Numbered from the stretch's first letter, positions 25,242-34,666 are shown. The stretch is 64,000 nt of DNA from Algibacter amylolyticus (GCF_014202225.1 NZ_JACHGE010000010.1:62001-126000); one strand, 5' to 3'. Program-made: numbers and translations. Notes: generated from the sequence alone by a model not told the origin.

Positions 25242-26000
25242 CTACCTTGTAAAAACTAAATCGTTAGCTTTAGATAGCTCATCGCTAAAACCGTAATCCA
25301 TATAATTAAAGCCTTTTAAATCGTCCATAGTTTGTGCATTAGTATCTACAATATAACGCGCCATGGCACCACGAGCTTCCTTTGCAAAAAATGAAATAAT
25401 TTTATACTTACCATTTTTAAAATCTTTAAAATTGGCAGTTACAACTGGTACTTTTAATGTTTTGGTATCTATGGCTTTAAAATATTCGTTACTCGCTAAG
25501 TTTAAGAACAGCTCATCGTCCTCAAGCTCTTCATTTAAGGCTTTTGTAATGTCTTTTTTCCAAAACTCATAAAGATTCTTATTTTGACCCACTTTTAATT
25601 TTGTACCCATTTCTAATCTATATGGTTGCATTAAATCTGTAGGTTTTAAAACGCCATATAAACCTGATAATATACGCACTGTACTTTGTAGGGTTTCTAA
25701 TTTTTCTTCCGGAATGGTGTAGGCATCTAAACCTCGGTACACATCGCCGTTAAAAGCATACACTGCTGGTCGCGCATTTTCTGAAGTAAAAGGGGTTTCC
25801 CAATCTTGATTACGCTCGTAATTTAATTGCCCTAAAGCATCAGAAATACTCATAAGCTTAGACAAACTTTTAGCCGATTTGGTTTTAAGTAGTTTATTTA
25901 AACGTTCGGACTGCTCCAAAAATTCTGGCGTTGTATGTTTTGCCGTTGGTAACGGACTCTCAAAATTTAAAGACTTTGCTGGTGATAATACTAATTTCAT
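25242..26000 (-). CDS. yaaA: Peroxide stress protein YaaA
   Basis: A 252-residue UPF0246 (DUF328) member beginning with the family hallmark KLVLSPAKSLNF. It also has YRGLDA, the LSGLYGVLKPTDLMQPYRLEMGT core and the C-terminal KEARGAMARYIV. E. coli YaaA lowers intracellular free iron and protects DNA during peroxide stress, and binds DNA. No operon partner other than the downstream TPR gene is seen. Confidence 0.95.
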   Translation of the reverse strand: MKLVLSPAKSLNFESPLPTAKHTTPEFLEQSERLNKLLKTKSAKSLSKLMSISDALGQLNYERNQDWETPFTSENARPAVYAFNGDVYRGLDAYTIPEEKLETLQSTVRILSGLYGVLKPTDLMQPYRLEMGTKLKVGQNKNLYEFWKKDITKALNEELEDDELFLNLASNEYFKAIDTKTLKVPVVTANFKDFKNGKYKIISFFAKEARGAMARYIVDTNAQTMDDLKGFNYMDYGFSDELSKANDLVFTR

Positions 26001-26167
26001 AATTAATGCTATTTTTTATTTCTGCTAAAAGCAGAACTCTCAATTTTTCTTCCTTTTCAAATTTACAACTACTAATTCACTTAAAAGTTTTAGTCTTAAA
26101 ATTATTTATGATACGACTATAAATAGAATTGATGTTTTTATCTTTACTTAAAACTTAAGAAAATATT

Positions 26168-26884
26168 ATGGAAGTTATAAAAGGAAAAAAAGCAATTATT
26201 ACAGGTGGCAGCAGAGGACTAGGAAAAGCAACAGCTATTGCGTTAGCTAAAGAAGGCGTAGATGTCGCTATTACAGGCCGAAATGAAAACACCTTAAAAG
26301 AAACAGTAACAGAATTAAAAGCTTTAGGTATTAATGCGACTTACGCAGTTTTTGATGTTAGTAATTACCAAGATGTACAAAAAGGAATTAAGAAACTTAT
26401 AGCAGACTTAGGCACTGTTGATATTTTAGTAAACAACGCTGGTATTGCTGCTTTTGGAACTTTTAACGACATGAAAGTTGAAGATTGGACTCAAATCATT
26501 CAAGTAAATGTTATGGGTATGTATTATGTTACCAAAGAAGTATTGCCACATTTAATAGAAAAAAATGAAGGTGATATATTAAATGTATCCTCAACAGCTG
26601 GTTTAACCGGTAATGCGCAAACCTCGGCATATTCAGCTTCTAAATTTGCTGTAATTGGTATGTCTGAATCTTTAATGAAAGAAGTTCGTAAAAACAATAT
26701 TCGCGTGTGTACTTTAACACCAAGCACCATTGCAACAGATATGGCCCTAGATTTAGGAATAACCGATGGTAACGAAGAAAAGGTTTTGCAACCTGAAGAT
26801 TTTGCCGAATTAATTGTGGCTGGTTTAAAATTACCTAGAAGAGCCATGTTAAAAGGGGCTTCTTTATGGTCTACTAACCCTTAA
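26168..26884 (+). CDS. Short-chain dehydrogenase/reductase, 3-ketoacyl-ACP reductase-like
   Basis: A classical SDR of 238 residues: TGGSRGLGKA at the cofactor fold, NNAG near residue 89, the catalytic Ser in NVSSTAG and YSASK near residue 155. Arg in the GRNEN loop after beta-2 suggests NADPH preference. It resembles FabG-type ketoreductases, but its substrate is unknown because the gene is outside a fatty acid cluster. An RbsD/FucU gene follows 59 bases on and may share the transcript. Confidence 0.93.
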   Translation: MEVIKGKKAIITGGSRGLGKATAIALAKEGVDVAITGRNENTLKETVTELKALGINATYAVFDVSNYQDVQKGIKKLIADLGTVDILVNNAGIAAFGTFNDMKVEDWTQIIQVNVMGMYYVTKEVLPHLIEKNEGDILNVSSTAGLTGNAQTSAYSASKFAVIGMSESLMKEVRKNNIRVCTLTPSTIATDMALDLGITDGNEEKVLQPEDFAELIVAGLKLPRRAMLKGASLWSTNP

Positions 26885-26943
26885 TATAAGGAGGTATTTC
26901 AATTATCAAAACAGATTAAAAACCAATATTTTAAAATAAAATT

Positions 26944-27378
26944 ATGCTAAAAACACCAGTAATACATCCAACCATTATGGAAGCGTTGGCACGATCAGGT
27001 CATTTTGCTCAAGTAGTAATTGCAGACGGTAATTTACCTGTTGGCGCTATGGCTGGTCCCAACTCAACAACCGTACACCTTAATTTTAAACCTGGTTTAT
27101 TAGATGCCCTTACCGTTCTTGAGGGCATATTAGAAGTTTGCCCAGTGCAAGGTGCCATTGTTATGGAAAAACCAGCCGAAGCTAGCGCAGAAATACATGA
27201 AGTCTATAAACAACTTTTAGGAGACGTAACTTGGGACGAAATGGAACGTTGGGCATTTTACGATAAAATTAGAGATGTTAATACCACTTTAATTATTCAA
27301 ACAGGCGAACAGCGTCGTTTTGCTAATTTAATATTAACTGTTGGTGTTGTAAAAATGGCAGAAGAGAGTAACTTTTAA
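26944..27378 (+). CDS. RbsD/FucU family protein (sugar mutarotase-like)
   Basis: A 144-residue protein whose start, LKTPVIHPTIMEALARSGHFAQVVIADGNLP, is the RbsD/FucU pattern with the conserved His after the A-R-x-G-H. Members interconvert anomers of ribose or fucose. The GH/Asp pair and the C-terminal RRFANLILTVGVV are kept. Fucose rather than ribose is more likely from the length, but this is inference. Neighbours are an SDR reductase and a serine hydrolase, which might point to deoxysugar metabolism. Confidence 0.88.
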   Translation: MLKTPVIHPTIMEALARSGHFAQVVIADGNLPVGAMAGPNSTTVHLNFKPGLLDALTVLEGILEVCPVQGAIVMEKPAEASAEIHEVYKQLLGDVTWDEMERWAFYDKIRDVNTTLIIQTGEQRRFANLILTVGVVKMAEESNF

Positions 27379-27411
27379 TATATAACTTTATAACCAACTA
27401 ACACAAAAACT

Positions 27412-28590
27412 ATGAAAGCAATACTAACTGCAACTAGAAAACGATTGTTTTTAATATTGCTTATAGCTACGTTAATTGGTTGTAATTCAAAAAACAAAAA
27501 TTCTATATTAGACATACAAAAAACAACTTCCCAAAAGGTCTTTTCTGCTGTTATTGATTCTATCAATTTAGAAATAAACAACGGCGATTATGGATTAGTT
27601 GACCGCTTTATGATTATTCAAAATGACTCGGTATTGGCAGATTTTAAATATAAGCAAGACTATGAAACCATAGTTAAAAAATACGACACAACAAATCATC
27701 AATACAATTTCAATAATACAGATTGGCATCCTTACTACAAAAACAGTGAATTGCACACGCTTCAATCTGTAACCAAAAGTATTACCTCTATCCTTTTAGG
27801 TATTGCGTTGGATTTAAACAAGGAATATAATGTTAGTAGCAAAGCTATGCCTTTGATAATTGGCAATAATATTACCCTTAAAGATGAACACAAACAAAAT
27901 ATATCGATAGAAGATTTATTGACGATGAGAAGCGGATTACAATGGAATGAAGAGACCGACCATAATGATACAACAAACGACTGTTTTAGGCTAGAATCGA
28001 GCGATAATTGGATTGATTATGTTTTAAGCAAGCCCATGGAGGCCACACCAGGAACAAAATTTGTTTATAATGGTGGAGCAACAGTGCTTTTAGGTAAAAT
28101 AGTTAGAACTATTACAAACAAGCGCATAGACCTATGGGCAGAGGAAAAACTATTTAAACCACTTGGTATTACCGACTACTATTGGAAAGAAACACCTGAC
28201 GGAGAAATTGACACGGAAGGAGGTTTATATTTAAAAGCAGAAGATTTAGCTAAAATTGGTTCGTTGCTTTTAAATAAGGGAAAATGGAATGACACACAAA
28301 TTGTATCTGAAAGTTGGGTTACTACATCGACAAGCCCTATACTTAAAGATGTAAAACCTAAATGGCGACGAGACATGGGATATGGCTATCAGTGGTGGAT
28401 TCCAGAATATTCTGTTGATGGTAAAACACGTATTTATGCAGGCAATGGATATGGAGGTCAATATTTAATGATGGCACCAGTACACAACCTAATAATTGTT
28501 TTTAATGGTTGGAATATTAATAGTGAACCTAAAAAATCAACTTGGAGCGTTTTACAAGACAGAATACTTCCGGCTCTTAAGATTAAATAA
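27412..28590 (+). CDS. Beta-lactamase-like serine hydrolase lipoprotein (class C/S12 fold)
   Basis: The signal peptide ends in the lipobox LIGC (Cys24). The penicillin-binding fold has the SxxK motif SVTKSITS near residue 119 with the nucleophile Ser and Lys. YNGG stands at the YxN/G site near residue 222, and GNGYGGQYL near residue 344 replaces the KTG-like strand. Family members are esterases, D-aminopeptidases or penicillin-binding proteins as often as beta-lactamases, so resistance should not be assumed. It ends before a dispersed-repeat-rich gap. Confidence 0.92.
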   Translation: MKAILTATRKRLFLILLIATLIGCNSKNKNSILDIQKTTSQKVFSAVIDSINLEINNGDYGLVDRFMIIQNDSVLADFKYKQDYETIVKKYDTTNHQYNFNNTDWHPYYKNSELHTLQSVTKSITSILLGIALDLNKEYNVSSKAMPLIIGNNITLKDEHKQNISIEDLLTMRSGLQWNEETDHNDTTNDCFRLESSDNWIDYVLSKPMEATPGTKFVYNGGATVLLGKIVRTITNKRIDLWAEEKLFKPLGITDYYWKETPDGEIDTEGGLYLKAEDLAKIGSLLLNKGKWNDTQIVSESWVTTSTSPILKDVKPKWRRDMGYGYQWWIPEYSVDGKTRIYAGNGYGGQYLMMAPVHNLIIVFNGWNINSEPKKSTWSVLQDRILPALKIK

Positions 28591-28718
28591 TGGGGTTTAA
28601 CAAAGTCTATAAGCAAGTGTTTTTCTAGACTATTACTAGTTTGAAACAATTCCCTATTAAAAAGCGCTGAAATACAAACGGCCTATAGCCCAACATAATT
28701 AGAACAATAAACACACCC

Positions 28719-28848
28719 GCGTTAGGGATTGTAACGGCATCCTTTTTTTTTGCCATATATGGCAAAAAAAGACCTACCTGCCGGCAGGCAGGTATAGTGT
28801 AAAGCCCGACCGCTTCCCTGATCGAAGTTGAAGGGTGCGGTAACGTCC
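28719..28848 (+). repeat. Dispersed hairpin element, copy C
   Basis: GCGTTAGGGATT at the left and GGTAACGTCC at the right. At 130 bases it is the longest copy. Its centre contains a TGCCAT/ATGGCA hairpin between T and A runs (as in copy A), an additional CCTGCC/GGCAGG stem, and a further insertion between AAGCCCGACC and GGTAACG. It lies in the 358-base gap between convergent genes; apart from this and a small stem-loop I see nothing else there. Confidence 0.88.
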
Positions 28849-28917
28849 TAATCTCGAAACATCCGGATAAAAAAATGGGGACACTCGAAGTTACAACTAT
28901 ATAAAATAATTTGATAA

Positions 28918-28939
28918 GATTCCTACCTTAACAGGAATT
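28918..28939 (+). repeat. Small stem-loop repeat near the RluA gene end
   Basis: AGATTCCTACC...ACAGGAATTACA is a degenerate copy of the stem-loop before trpG and trpD. The arms ATTCCT and AGGAAT remain complementary. It lies 9 bases beyond the stop of the pseudouridine synthase gene. Confidence 0.65.
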
Positions 28940-28948
28940 ACAGATCTA

Positions 28949-29983
28949 TTATAAATCTTGATTTTTCGTATAATTACGCCATTTCTCTATACACTGCTGC
29001 ATATCCTCTGGTACAGGAGTTTCAAACTGCATAAACTTACCCGTAGTTGGGTGCTCGAAACCTAATGTTTTGGCATGTAATGCTTGTCTTGGTAATATCT
29101 TAAAACAATTATCTACAAACTGTTTGTATTTGGTGAATGTGGTGCCTTTTAATATTTTTTCGCCACCATAACGCGCATCGTTAAACAGCGTATGCCCAAT
29201 GTGTTTCATGTGTACACGTATTTGGTGCGTACGGCCAGTTTCTAGTTTACAGGATACCAAGGTTACGTAGCCTAAACGCTCTATAACTTTGTAGTGGGTA
29301 ACAGCTGGTTTGCCTTTATCGGCCTCATCATCAAAAAACACAGTGTTCTGTAATCTGTTTTTTGGATGGCGACCAATATTGCCCTCTATAGTGCCTTCAT
29401 CTTCCTTCATATTACCCCAAACAATGGCAACATATTCGCGCTCGCTAGTTTTATTAGCAAACTGCGCCGATAAATGTGCCATGGCTTTTTCTGTTTTAGC
29501 AACCACTAAAAGTCCACTTGTATCCTTATCAATACGGTGCACTAATCCTGGGCGTTCGCTAGAGTTGTTTGGTAAATTATCGAACCTATAAATTAAAGCA
29601 TTTATAAGCGTCCCCGAGTAATTACCGTGTCCTGGATGCACAACAATACCGGCTTCTTTATTAACCACCAACAGGTCGTCGTCTTCGTAAACCACATCTA
29701 TATCAATATCCTCACCTACCAATAAATTCTCAAATGGTGGGTGCGATAACAATACTCTAATTTTATCTAGGGGTTTTACTTTGTAGTTTGCTTTAACAGC
29801 CACATCGTTAACAAAAATGCTTCCTTCTTTGGCAGCAGCTTGTATTTTATTTCGAGTAGCGTTTTCAACAAAATTCATTAAATATTTATCAATACGAAGG
29901 GGCGTTTGCCCTTTATCTACAGTAAATGCATGATGTTCGTAAAGATCGTTTTCGTCTGGTAATTGCGGTGTATAGTCGTCCAT
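28949..29983 (-). CDS. RluA family ribosomal RNA pseudouridine synthase
   Basis: A 344-residue protein. An N-terminal S4-like RNA-binding domain (about residues 25-90) is followed by the catalytic domain with HRIDKDTSGLLVV near residue 145, where the Asp is the catalytic nucleophile. ETGRTHQIRVHMKHIG and a C-terminal HPTTGKFM follow. The architecture matches RluD, which modifies the large-subunit rRNA, so RluD-like is the best guess. It is two bases downstream of a PASTA protein gene, so they form an operon. Confidence 0.94.
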   Translation of the reverse strand: MDDYTPQLPDENDLYEHHAFTVDKGQTPLRIDKYLMNFVENATRNKIQAAAKEGSIFVNDVAVKANYKVKPLDKIRVLLSHPPFENLLVGEDIDIDVVYEDDDLLVVNKEAGIVVHPGHGNYSGTLINALIYRFDNLPNNSSERPGLVHRIDKDTSGLLVVAKTEKAMAHLSAQFANKTSEREYVAIVWGNMKEDEGTIEGNIGRHPKNRLQNTVFFDDEADKGKPAVTHYKVIERLGYVTLVSCKLETGRTHQIRVHMKHIGHTLFNDARYGGEKILKGTTFTKYKQFVDNCFKILPRQALHAKTLGFEHPTTGKFMQFETPVPEDMQQCIEKWRNYTKNQDL

Positions 29984-29985
29984 AG

Positions 29986-30543
29986 TTACGGTCGGTTTCC
30001 ATTACCAAGCACTAAATCTATAACCGAAGTTTTGGCTAATTTATCGCCAGCATTAAGTGTTTTTCCTTTGTGACTAAGCTTTAAAACCATGTCTTTTCCA
30101 ATATTATCAACATAAGTTATTTTACCAATTTTAAACCCTAAGGCCTCTAAATTTGGTTTAACCTGTCTAAATGTTTTATCTATTAATCCCTCTGGTATGT
30201 TCATTTTTCTGTAGCCAGATGGGTTAAGCGTAATGTAAATTTTTCTATCTTTTTTTACTTGTGTTCCTACTTGCGGATCTTGCTCTATTACCGAAAACTT
30301 AGGGTAATCCGGGTTGTAATTTGCCGAATCCTGAATTTTCATTACCAAGTTATTATCCTTCAATTCCATTTCTGCCACACTAATGGATTTACCAGTAAGC
30401 TGAGGCACGGTTTCAAAATCACCATGATTAGTAGTAATATTTAACCATTTTAACATGATAAAACACAAGACTACTACAGCTACTACGGCGAGTAAAATTT
30501 GTTTCAAAAAAGTTTTACTGGTTATAAATTTTATAATGCTCAT
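29986..30543 (-). CDS. Membrane protein with PASTA domains
   Basis: A 185-residue protein with one N-terminal membrane helix (about residues 16-36, ILLAVVAVVVLCFIMLKW) and two extracytoplasmic PASTA repeats (FETVPQLTGKSISVAEMEL near residue 45 and IPEGLIDKTFRQVKPNLEALG near residue 115). PASTA domains bind peptidoglycan stems or beta-lactams. No kinase or penicillin-binding domain is attached. It is the first gene of the pair with the RluA-type synthase and divergent to ddl, so a cell-wall role is plausible but inferred. Confidence 0.9.
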   Translation of the reverse strand: MSIIKFITSKTFLKQILLAVVAVVVLCFIMLKWLNITTNHGDFETVPQLTGKSISVAEMELKDNNLVMKIQDSANYNPDYPKFSVIEQDPQVGTQVKKDRKIYITLNPSGYRKMNIPEGLIDKTFRQVKPNLEALGFKIGKITYVDNIGKDMVLKLSHKGKTLNAGDKLAKTSVIDLVLGNGNRP

Positions 30544-30751
30544 GTATAGAATTTTCGATTAGGCAAATATATAAAAACAGAACTGTTTTTTCTTTTGCAA
30601 TATATATGATATTTTAGCTTAACTAATAGTAACTCAAAATAAGTACGTTTTATTATTAGTTTTTGGTTGTAAGTTCACAAAATTAGTTTTTTTAATGTTA
30701 TGCAGCTTCAATAGATTTCGATATTTTATCTTAATGCTATCAATAAGTTGA

Positions 30752-30862
30752 GCGTTACCGCAAGGGTCGGGCTTGAAGCCTGTCTTGAGCGAAGTCGAAA
30801 GGTTGCAAGTCCTCGCACCTCCTACCGTCGGGCTATGGGCTTTCCGCTGCAACCCCTAACGC
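30752..30862 (-). repeat. Dispersed hairpin element, copy D
   Basis: On the minus strand it begins GCGTTAGGGGTT and ends CGGTAACGCT, with the shared AAGCCCGACCCTTG block near the right end. The central portion is different from the other copies. It lies within the 432-base gap upstream of ddl. An open frame on the minus strand (30634-30852) through this sequence looks spurious. Confidence 0.88.
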
Positions 30863-30936
30863 GAGCGTGGTGTATAAATTAGATATTAAAGCTAAAGATT
30901 GTGTTATCAACAAATAAAATAAGAAAGACATAAAAA

Positions 30937-30960
30937 AGAGACTCCCTTCTACAAGGGAAT
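30937..30960 (+). repeat. Small stem-loop repeat before ddl
   Basis: GACTCCCTTCTACAAGGGAATAAC is a variant of the small hairpin family, with arms TCCCTT and AAGGGA. It ends 16 bases before the ddl ATG. Confidence 0.6.
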
Positions 30961-30975
30961 AACAAAATACTAAAT

Positions 30976-31956
30976 ATGAAAAACATCGCCATAATTATGG
31001 GTGGGTATTCTAGCGAATACAAAATCTCTTTAACCAGCGGAAATGTAGTTTACGAAACGCTAGACAAATCAAAATACAAAGCCTATCGCATACATATTTT
31101 TAAAAACAAATGGGTTTACGTTAACGACGAAAACGAAGAATTCCCAATAGACAAAAACGATTTTTCTATAAATGTCGGTGCCTTTAAAATAAAATTCGAT
31201 TGTGTTTTTAATGCCATTCATGGCTCACCAGGAGAAGATGGGTTTATGCAAGGCTATTTCAAACTACTAAACATTCCACATACCAGCTGCGATATGTATC
31301 AAGCAGGTATTACCTTTAATAAACGCGATTGTTTAAGCGTTTTAAAACCTTACGGTATAAAAACAGCCGAATCGTTTTATGTAAACCTTGGCGATACTAT
31401 TAACCCAGATGCTATTGTTGCAAAAGTAGGACTACCTTGTTTTGTAAAAGCCAATAAAGCTGGGAGTAGCTTTGGAGTATCAAAAGTGCATAAAAAGGAA
31501 GATTTACAAATCGCCATAGATGTAGCTTTTAAAGAAGACAACGAAATCATTATTGAGTCTTTTCTTGAAGGTACAGAGGTTTCAGTTGGTGTTATTACAT
31601 ATAAAGGCGAAACCAAAGTATTGCCTATTACAGAAATTGTTTCGGAAAATGATTTTTTCGACTACGAAGCTAAGTACCTTGGTAAATCTCAAGAAATTAC
31701 ACCAGCTCGTTTAACACCCGAGGAAGAAGAGAAAGTAACCAAAGAGGCTAAAAAAGTTTACGAAGTTTTAAAAATGAAAGGCTTTAGCCGAAGCGAATTT
31801 ATATTTAAAAACGGCGAGCCTCACTTATTAGAAATGAATACCATTCCTGGATTAACTAGAGAAAGTATTTTACCCCAACAAGCAGCCGCAGCAAACATAT
31901 CGCTAGCCGATTTGTTTGATAGCGCCATAGAGGAAGCCCTAAAAAGCCATTCTTAA
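30976..31956 (+). CDS. ddl: D-alanine--D-alanine ligase
   Basis: Joins two D-Ala residues for peptidoglycan precursors. The 326-residue ATP-grasp protein has the N-terminal IIMGGYSSEYKIS, the substrate-binding HGSPGEDG near residue 82, and the ATP-grasp KANKAGSSFGV near residue 158. The C-terminal LEMNTIPGLTRESILPQQ contributes metal-binding Glu and Asn. The length and motifs fit the D-Ala-D-Ala type; I do not see vancomycin-resistance variants. A 100-base leader upstream holds a repeat and a stem-loop. Confidence 0.96.
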   Translation: MKNIAIIMGGYSSEYKISLTSGNVVYETLDKSKYKAYRIHIFKNKWVYVNDENEEFPIDKNDFSINVGAFKIKFDCVFNAIHGSPGEDGFMQGYFKLLNIPHTSCDMYQAGITFNKRDCLSVLKPYGIKTAESFYVNLGDTINPDAIVAKVGLPCFVKANKAGSSFGVSKVHKKEDLQIAIDVAFKEDNEIIIESFLEGTEVSVGVITYKGETKVLPITEIVSENDFFDYEAKYLGKSQEITPARLTPEEEEKVTKEAKKVYEVLKMKGFSRSEFIFKNGEPHLLEMNTIPGLTRESILPQQAAAANISLADLFDSAIEEALKSHS

Positions 31957-32014
31957 ACCCTTTGTAACAGGAGGAAAACAACAATAAATAATTAATTTAA
32001 TATAACTAAAACTC

Positions 32015-32620
32015 ATGATTTTTTACGGCACAAATTCCTCCAGATTAAAAGATGGTCAATTACCAAATGTTACTTGTCCTAATTGTCAAACTCAAACATC
32101 TATGACATATAGTGTGTTTGGTAAATACGCTTACATATATTGGATACCAATTTTTCCAATGGGTAAAGTAAACGTATTAGAGTGTAATTCGTGTAAACGT
32201 ACGTTTAAATTAAAAGAGCTTCCAGAGCAAATACAACGCAAATTCGAAACCGAAAAACATACTGGTATTCCAATTTTACATTTTAGTGGTTTAGCTATTA
32301 TTTTATTAATTATAGCTTATTTTACATATTCGACCTCTAAACACAAAGATGACGAAGCAAATTACGTTAAAGATCCAGCAATTGGCGATGTCTATTCTGT
32401 ATTATCAGAAACAAAAGGGCAATATACTACCATGAAAGTAACTGGTGTAACTAACGATAGTGTTTATGTTATATTTAATAATTACGAAATTGATAAACGA
32501 AGTGGAATTAATAAAATTGATAAGGCTGAAAATTACGGCGATTTAATTGATGGCTACACAAAAGAAGAAATAGTATCTTTATATACAGAGAAAACTATTT
32601 ATAACATAGATAGAGATTAA
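32015..32620 (+). CDS. Zinc-ribbon membrane protein of unknown function
   Basis: A 201-residue protein. Residues 19-63 contain CPNC and CNSC (CxxC...CxxC), a probable zinc ribbon. A single membrane helix lies near residues 91-106 (LAIILLIIAYFTY), and the C-terminal part looks extracytoplasmic. The family is common in Flavobacteriaceae without a known role. It lies between ddl and coaD, but the 58-base and 40-base gaps leave cotranscription open. Confidence 0.8.
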   Translation: MIFYGTNSSRLKDGQLPNVTCPNCQTQTSMTYSVFGKYAYIYWIPIFPMGKVNVLECNSCKRTFKLKELPEQIQRKFETEKHTGIPILHFSGLAIILLIIAYFTYSTSKHKDDEANYVKDPAIGDVYSVLSETKGQYTTMKVTGVTNDSVYVIFNNYEIDKRSGINKIDKAENYGDLIDGYTKEEIVSLYTEKTIYNIDRD

Positions 32621-32623
32621 AAA

Positions 32624-32646
32624 GAATCCCGCCTTTGCGGGAATGA
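32624..32646 (+). repeat. Small stem-loop repeat before coaD
   Basis: GAATCCCGCC...GCGGGAATGAC, with arms ATTCCCGC/GCGGGAAT-type pairing. It falls in the 40-base gap and provides a misleading ATG at 32643. It ends 15 bases before the preferred coaD start. Confidence 0.75.
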
Positions 32647-32660
32647 CTAAAAGCAATTTT

Positions 32661-33119
32661 ATGAAACGAGCTTTATTTCCGGGGTCTTTTGATCCTTTAA
32701 CCTTAGGACACGTAGATATTATTACACGCGGTGTCACACTTTTTGATGAAGTTATTGTAGCCATTGGTGTAAATGCCGATAAAAAATATATGTTCTCTTT
32801 AGACGATAGAAAAAGCTTTATTGAGGAAACTTTTAAAGACGAACCTAAAGTTAAAGTTGTTACATACAAAGGTTTAACAGTAGATTTTTGCCACGAAATA
32901 GGTGCAGAATTTATTTTAAGAGGATTACGAAATCCTGCCGATTTTGAGTTCGAGAAAGCTATTGCTCACACAAACAGACATTTATCTACCATTGAAACAG
33001 TATTTCTTTTAACCGCAGCAAGAACTTCGTTTATAGCATCGTCTATTGTTCGTGACGTTATTAGAAATAACGGCGATTATACCAAGTTGGTCCCCGATAG
33101 TGTTCGTGTAAAGCCATAA
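32661..33119 (+). CDS. coaD: Phosphopantetheine adenylyltransferase
   Basis: Fourth step of CoA biosynthesis: adenylyl transfer to 4'-phosphopantetheine. The start at 32661 gives KRALFPGSFDPLTLGHVDI with the TxGH nucleotidyltransferase motif. The C-terminal SSIVRDV is also conserved. An upstream ATG at 32643 belongs to a stem-loop repeat and would add six unusual residues. The 152-residue length is normal. The downstream phospholipase-like gene begins 8 bases on. Confidence 0.96.
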   Translation: MKRALFPGSFDPLTLGHVDIITRGVTLFDEVIVAIGVNADKKYMFSLDDRKSFIEETFKDEPKVKVVTYKGLTVDFCHEIGAEFILRGLRNPADFEFEKAIAHTNRHLSTIETVFLLTAARTSFIASSIVRDVIRNNGDYTKLVPDSVRVKP

Positions 33120-33127
33120 CCCGTTAC

Positions 33128-34666
33128 ATGAATGTCTTTTTAAAATTAAAATACTATTTATTAGTCGTTGTAATTGTTTTAACGTCTTGTAACAACAAGA
33201 AAACCGATACAACAAAAACCGATTTTTGTTCTAAACTCCAACGGAACGATAGCCTATCGCTGTCCAAAGCATTAGCAGAATTTGCACCTATAATGCAAGA
33301 CAAAACGGGCGCTTATGTGCTTGAAGATGGCAGTGGATCCATGGTAGCTAGAGCGTGGTTAACCGAATATGCCGAAAAAACTATCGATATTCAATACTTT
33401 ATATTCTCGACAGATAATGTAGGTTTAATTGCTTGCGACTATTTAATTAAAGCTGCCGACAGAGGCATTCAAGTCCGCATTCTGGTTGATGATATTATGG
33501 TTGAAGCCGATGCTCAAGACATTTTAACCTTTAATTCTCACCCAAACATATCGGTTAAAATATATAACCCTGGTGTAAACTTAGGTAAAAACATTTTTCA
33601 GAAAATAGGAAAATTTGCAACAGATTTTAAGGCCGCCAACCAACGCATGCATAACAAAACATTTATTGTTGATGATAAGGTGGTTATTACTGGAGGCAGA
33701 AATATAGCTGATGAGTATTTTGATTACGACCACGAATATAATTTTAGAGATAGAGACATCCTGTTAATAGGAAAAGAAACGAAAACAGTAAAAACATCTT
33801 TTGAAACCTTTTGGAATAGCGAATTAAGTATAGATGTTACACATGTAATTAAGGACATTCCTGAAAACATACTTGAAAAAAACAGGTTTGACAATCTTCA
33901 TGAATATGCCTGCAACCCAGAAAATTTTTGGCCACAAGTTAGAACACGTATTGAAAATTTACCCGAAACTTTTAATACCATTAAAAACTCTGGCGATTTA
34001 GTTTGGCTAGATCAGGTTCGTTTTATTTCTGATATGCCCGGAAAAAATGATGGCGAAAACGGTTTAAGTGGTGGCGGCATTTCTACATCGGCACTTATAA
34101 ATTTGGTTAAAAATGCTAAATCTTCCATAGATATTCAAACACCGTATTTAATTACCTCGAAAACCTCCAGAGCGTTATTTAAAGCTGCCGTAAATCGAGG
34201 GGTAAACATTAGAATACTTACCAACAGTTTATCTAGCACCGATAATGTAGAAGCTTTTAGTGGCTACCAATCCAGCAGAAAAGATTTGCTAAAAACTGGT
34301 GTTAGAATATTTGAATTTAAACCAGATGCCGAAGAACGTAACAAAATCATGACTGGAGAACTGCAAGCCACATTAGAGTATGCGCCTATTTTTGGACTAC
34401 ATGCCAAATCGATGGTTATTGATGGTGAAACTACAGTTATTGGCACTTTTAATTTAGACCCCAGAAGTGCTAATTTAAATACGGAATGTATAGTAGTTGT
34501 AGAATCTAAAAAAATATCGGAAGGTGTTTTAAAAGGCATGAACATAGAATTTAAGCCTGAAAACTCTTGGGAAACGACTATAGATTTTAATCCGGATTCT
34601 GAGGTTAGTAATTATAAGCGTTTAAAAACTTGGACGCGAAAAGTGATTCCTAATTCTATATTGTAA
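33128..34666 (+). CDS. Phospholipase D family lipoprotein (cardiolipin synthase-like)
   Basis: A lipobox near residue 21 (IVLTSC) and two HKD motifs: HNKTFIVDD near residue 175 and HAKSMVIDG near residue 425, both followed by Gly-Gly/Gly-Thr-x-N catalytic context. Members are cardiolipin synthases, phosphodiesterases or toxins. The signal peptide and lack of N-terminal membrane helices make it a periplasmic or outer-leaflet enzyme of unknown substrate. It lies 8 bases downstream of coaD. Confidence 0.93.
   Translation: MNVFLKLKYYLLVVVIVLTSCNNKKTDTTKTDFCSKLQRNDSLSLSKALAEFAPIMQDKTGAYVLEDGSGSMVARAWLTEYAEKTIDIQYFIFSTDNVGLIACDYLIKAADRGIQVRILVDDIMVEADAQDILTFNSHPNISVKIYNPGVNLGKNIFQKIGKFATDFKAANQRMHNKTFIVDDKVVITGGRNIADEYFDYDHEYNFRDRDILLIGKETKTVKTSFETFWNSELSIDVTHVIKDIPENILEKNRFDNLHEYACNPENFWPQVRTRIENLPETFNTIKNSGDLVWLDQVRFISDMPGKNDGENGLSGGGISTSALINLVKNAKSSIDIQTPYLITSKTSRALFKAAVNRGVNIRILTNSLSSTDNVEAFSGYQSSRKDLLKTGVRIFEFKPDAEERNKIMTGELQATLEYAPIFGLHAKSMVIDGETTVIGTFNLDPRSANLNTECIVVVESKKISEGVLKGMNIEFKPENSWETTIDFNPDSEVSNYKRLKTWTRKVIPNSIL

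Noticed and set aside
27412-28590. Beta-lactamase resistance gene
   Set aside because: The fold is shared by many esterases and peptidases, and no clear class C beta-lactamase signature is present.
30634-30852. Minus-strand open frame upstream of ddl
   Set aside because: Most of it is read through dispersed element copy D; the product has repeat-derived composition.
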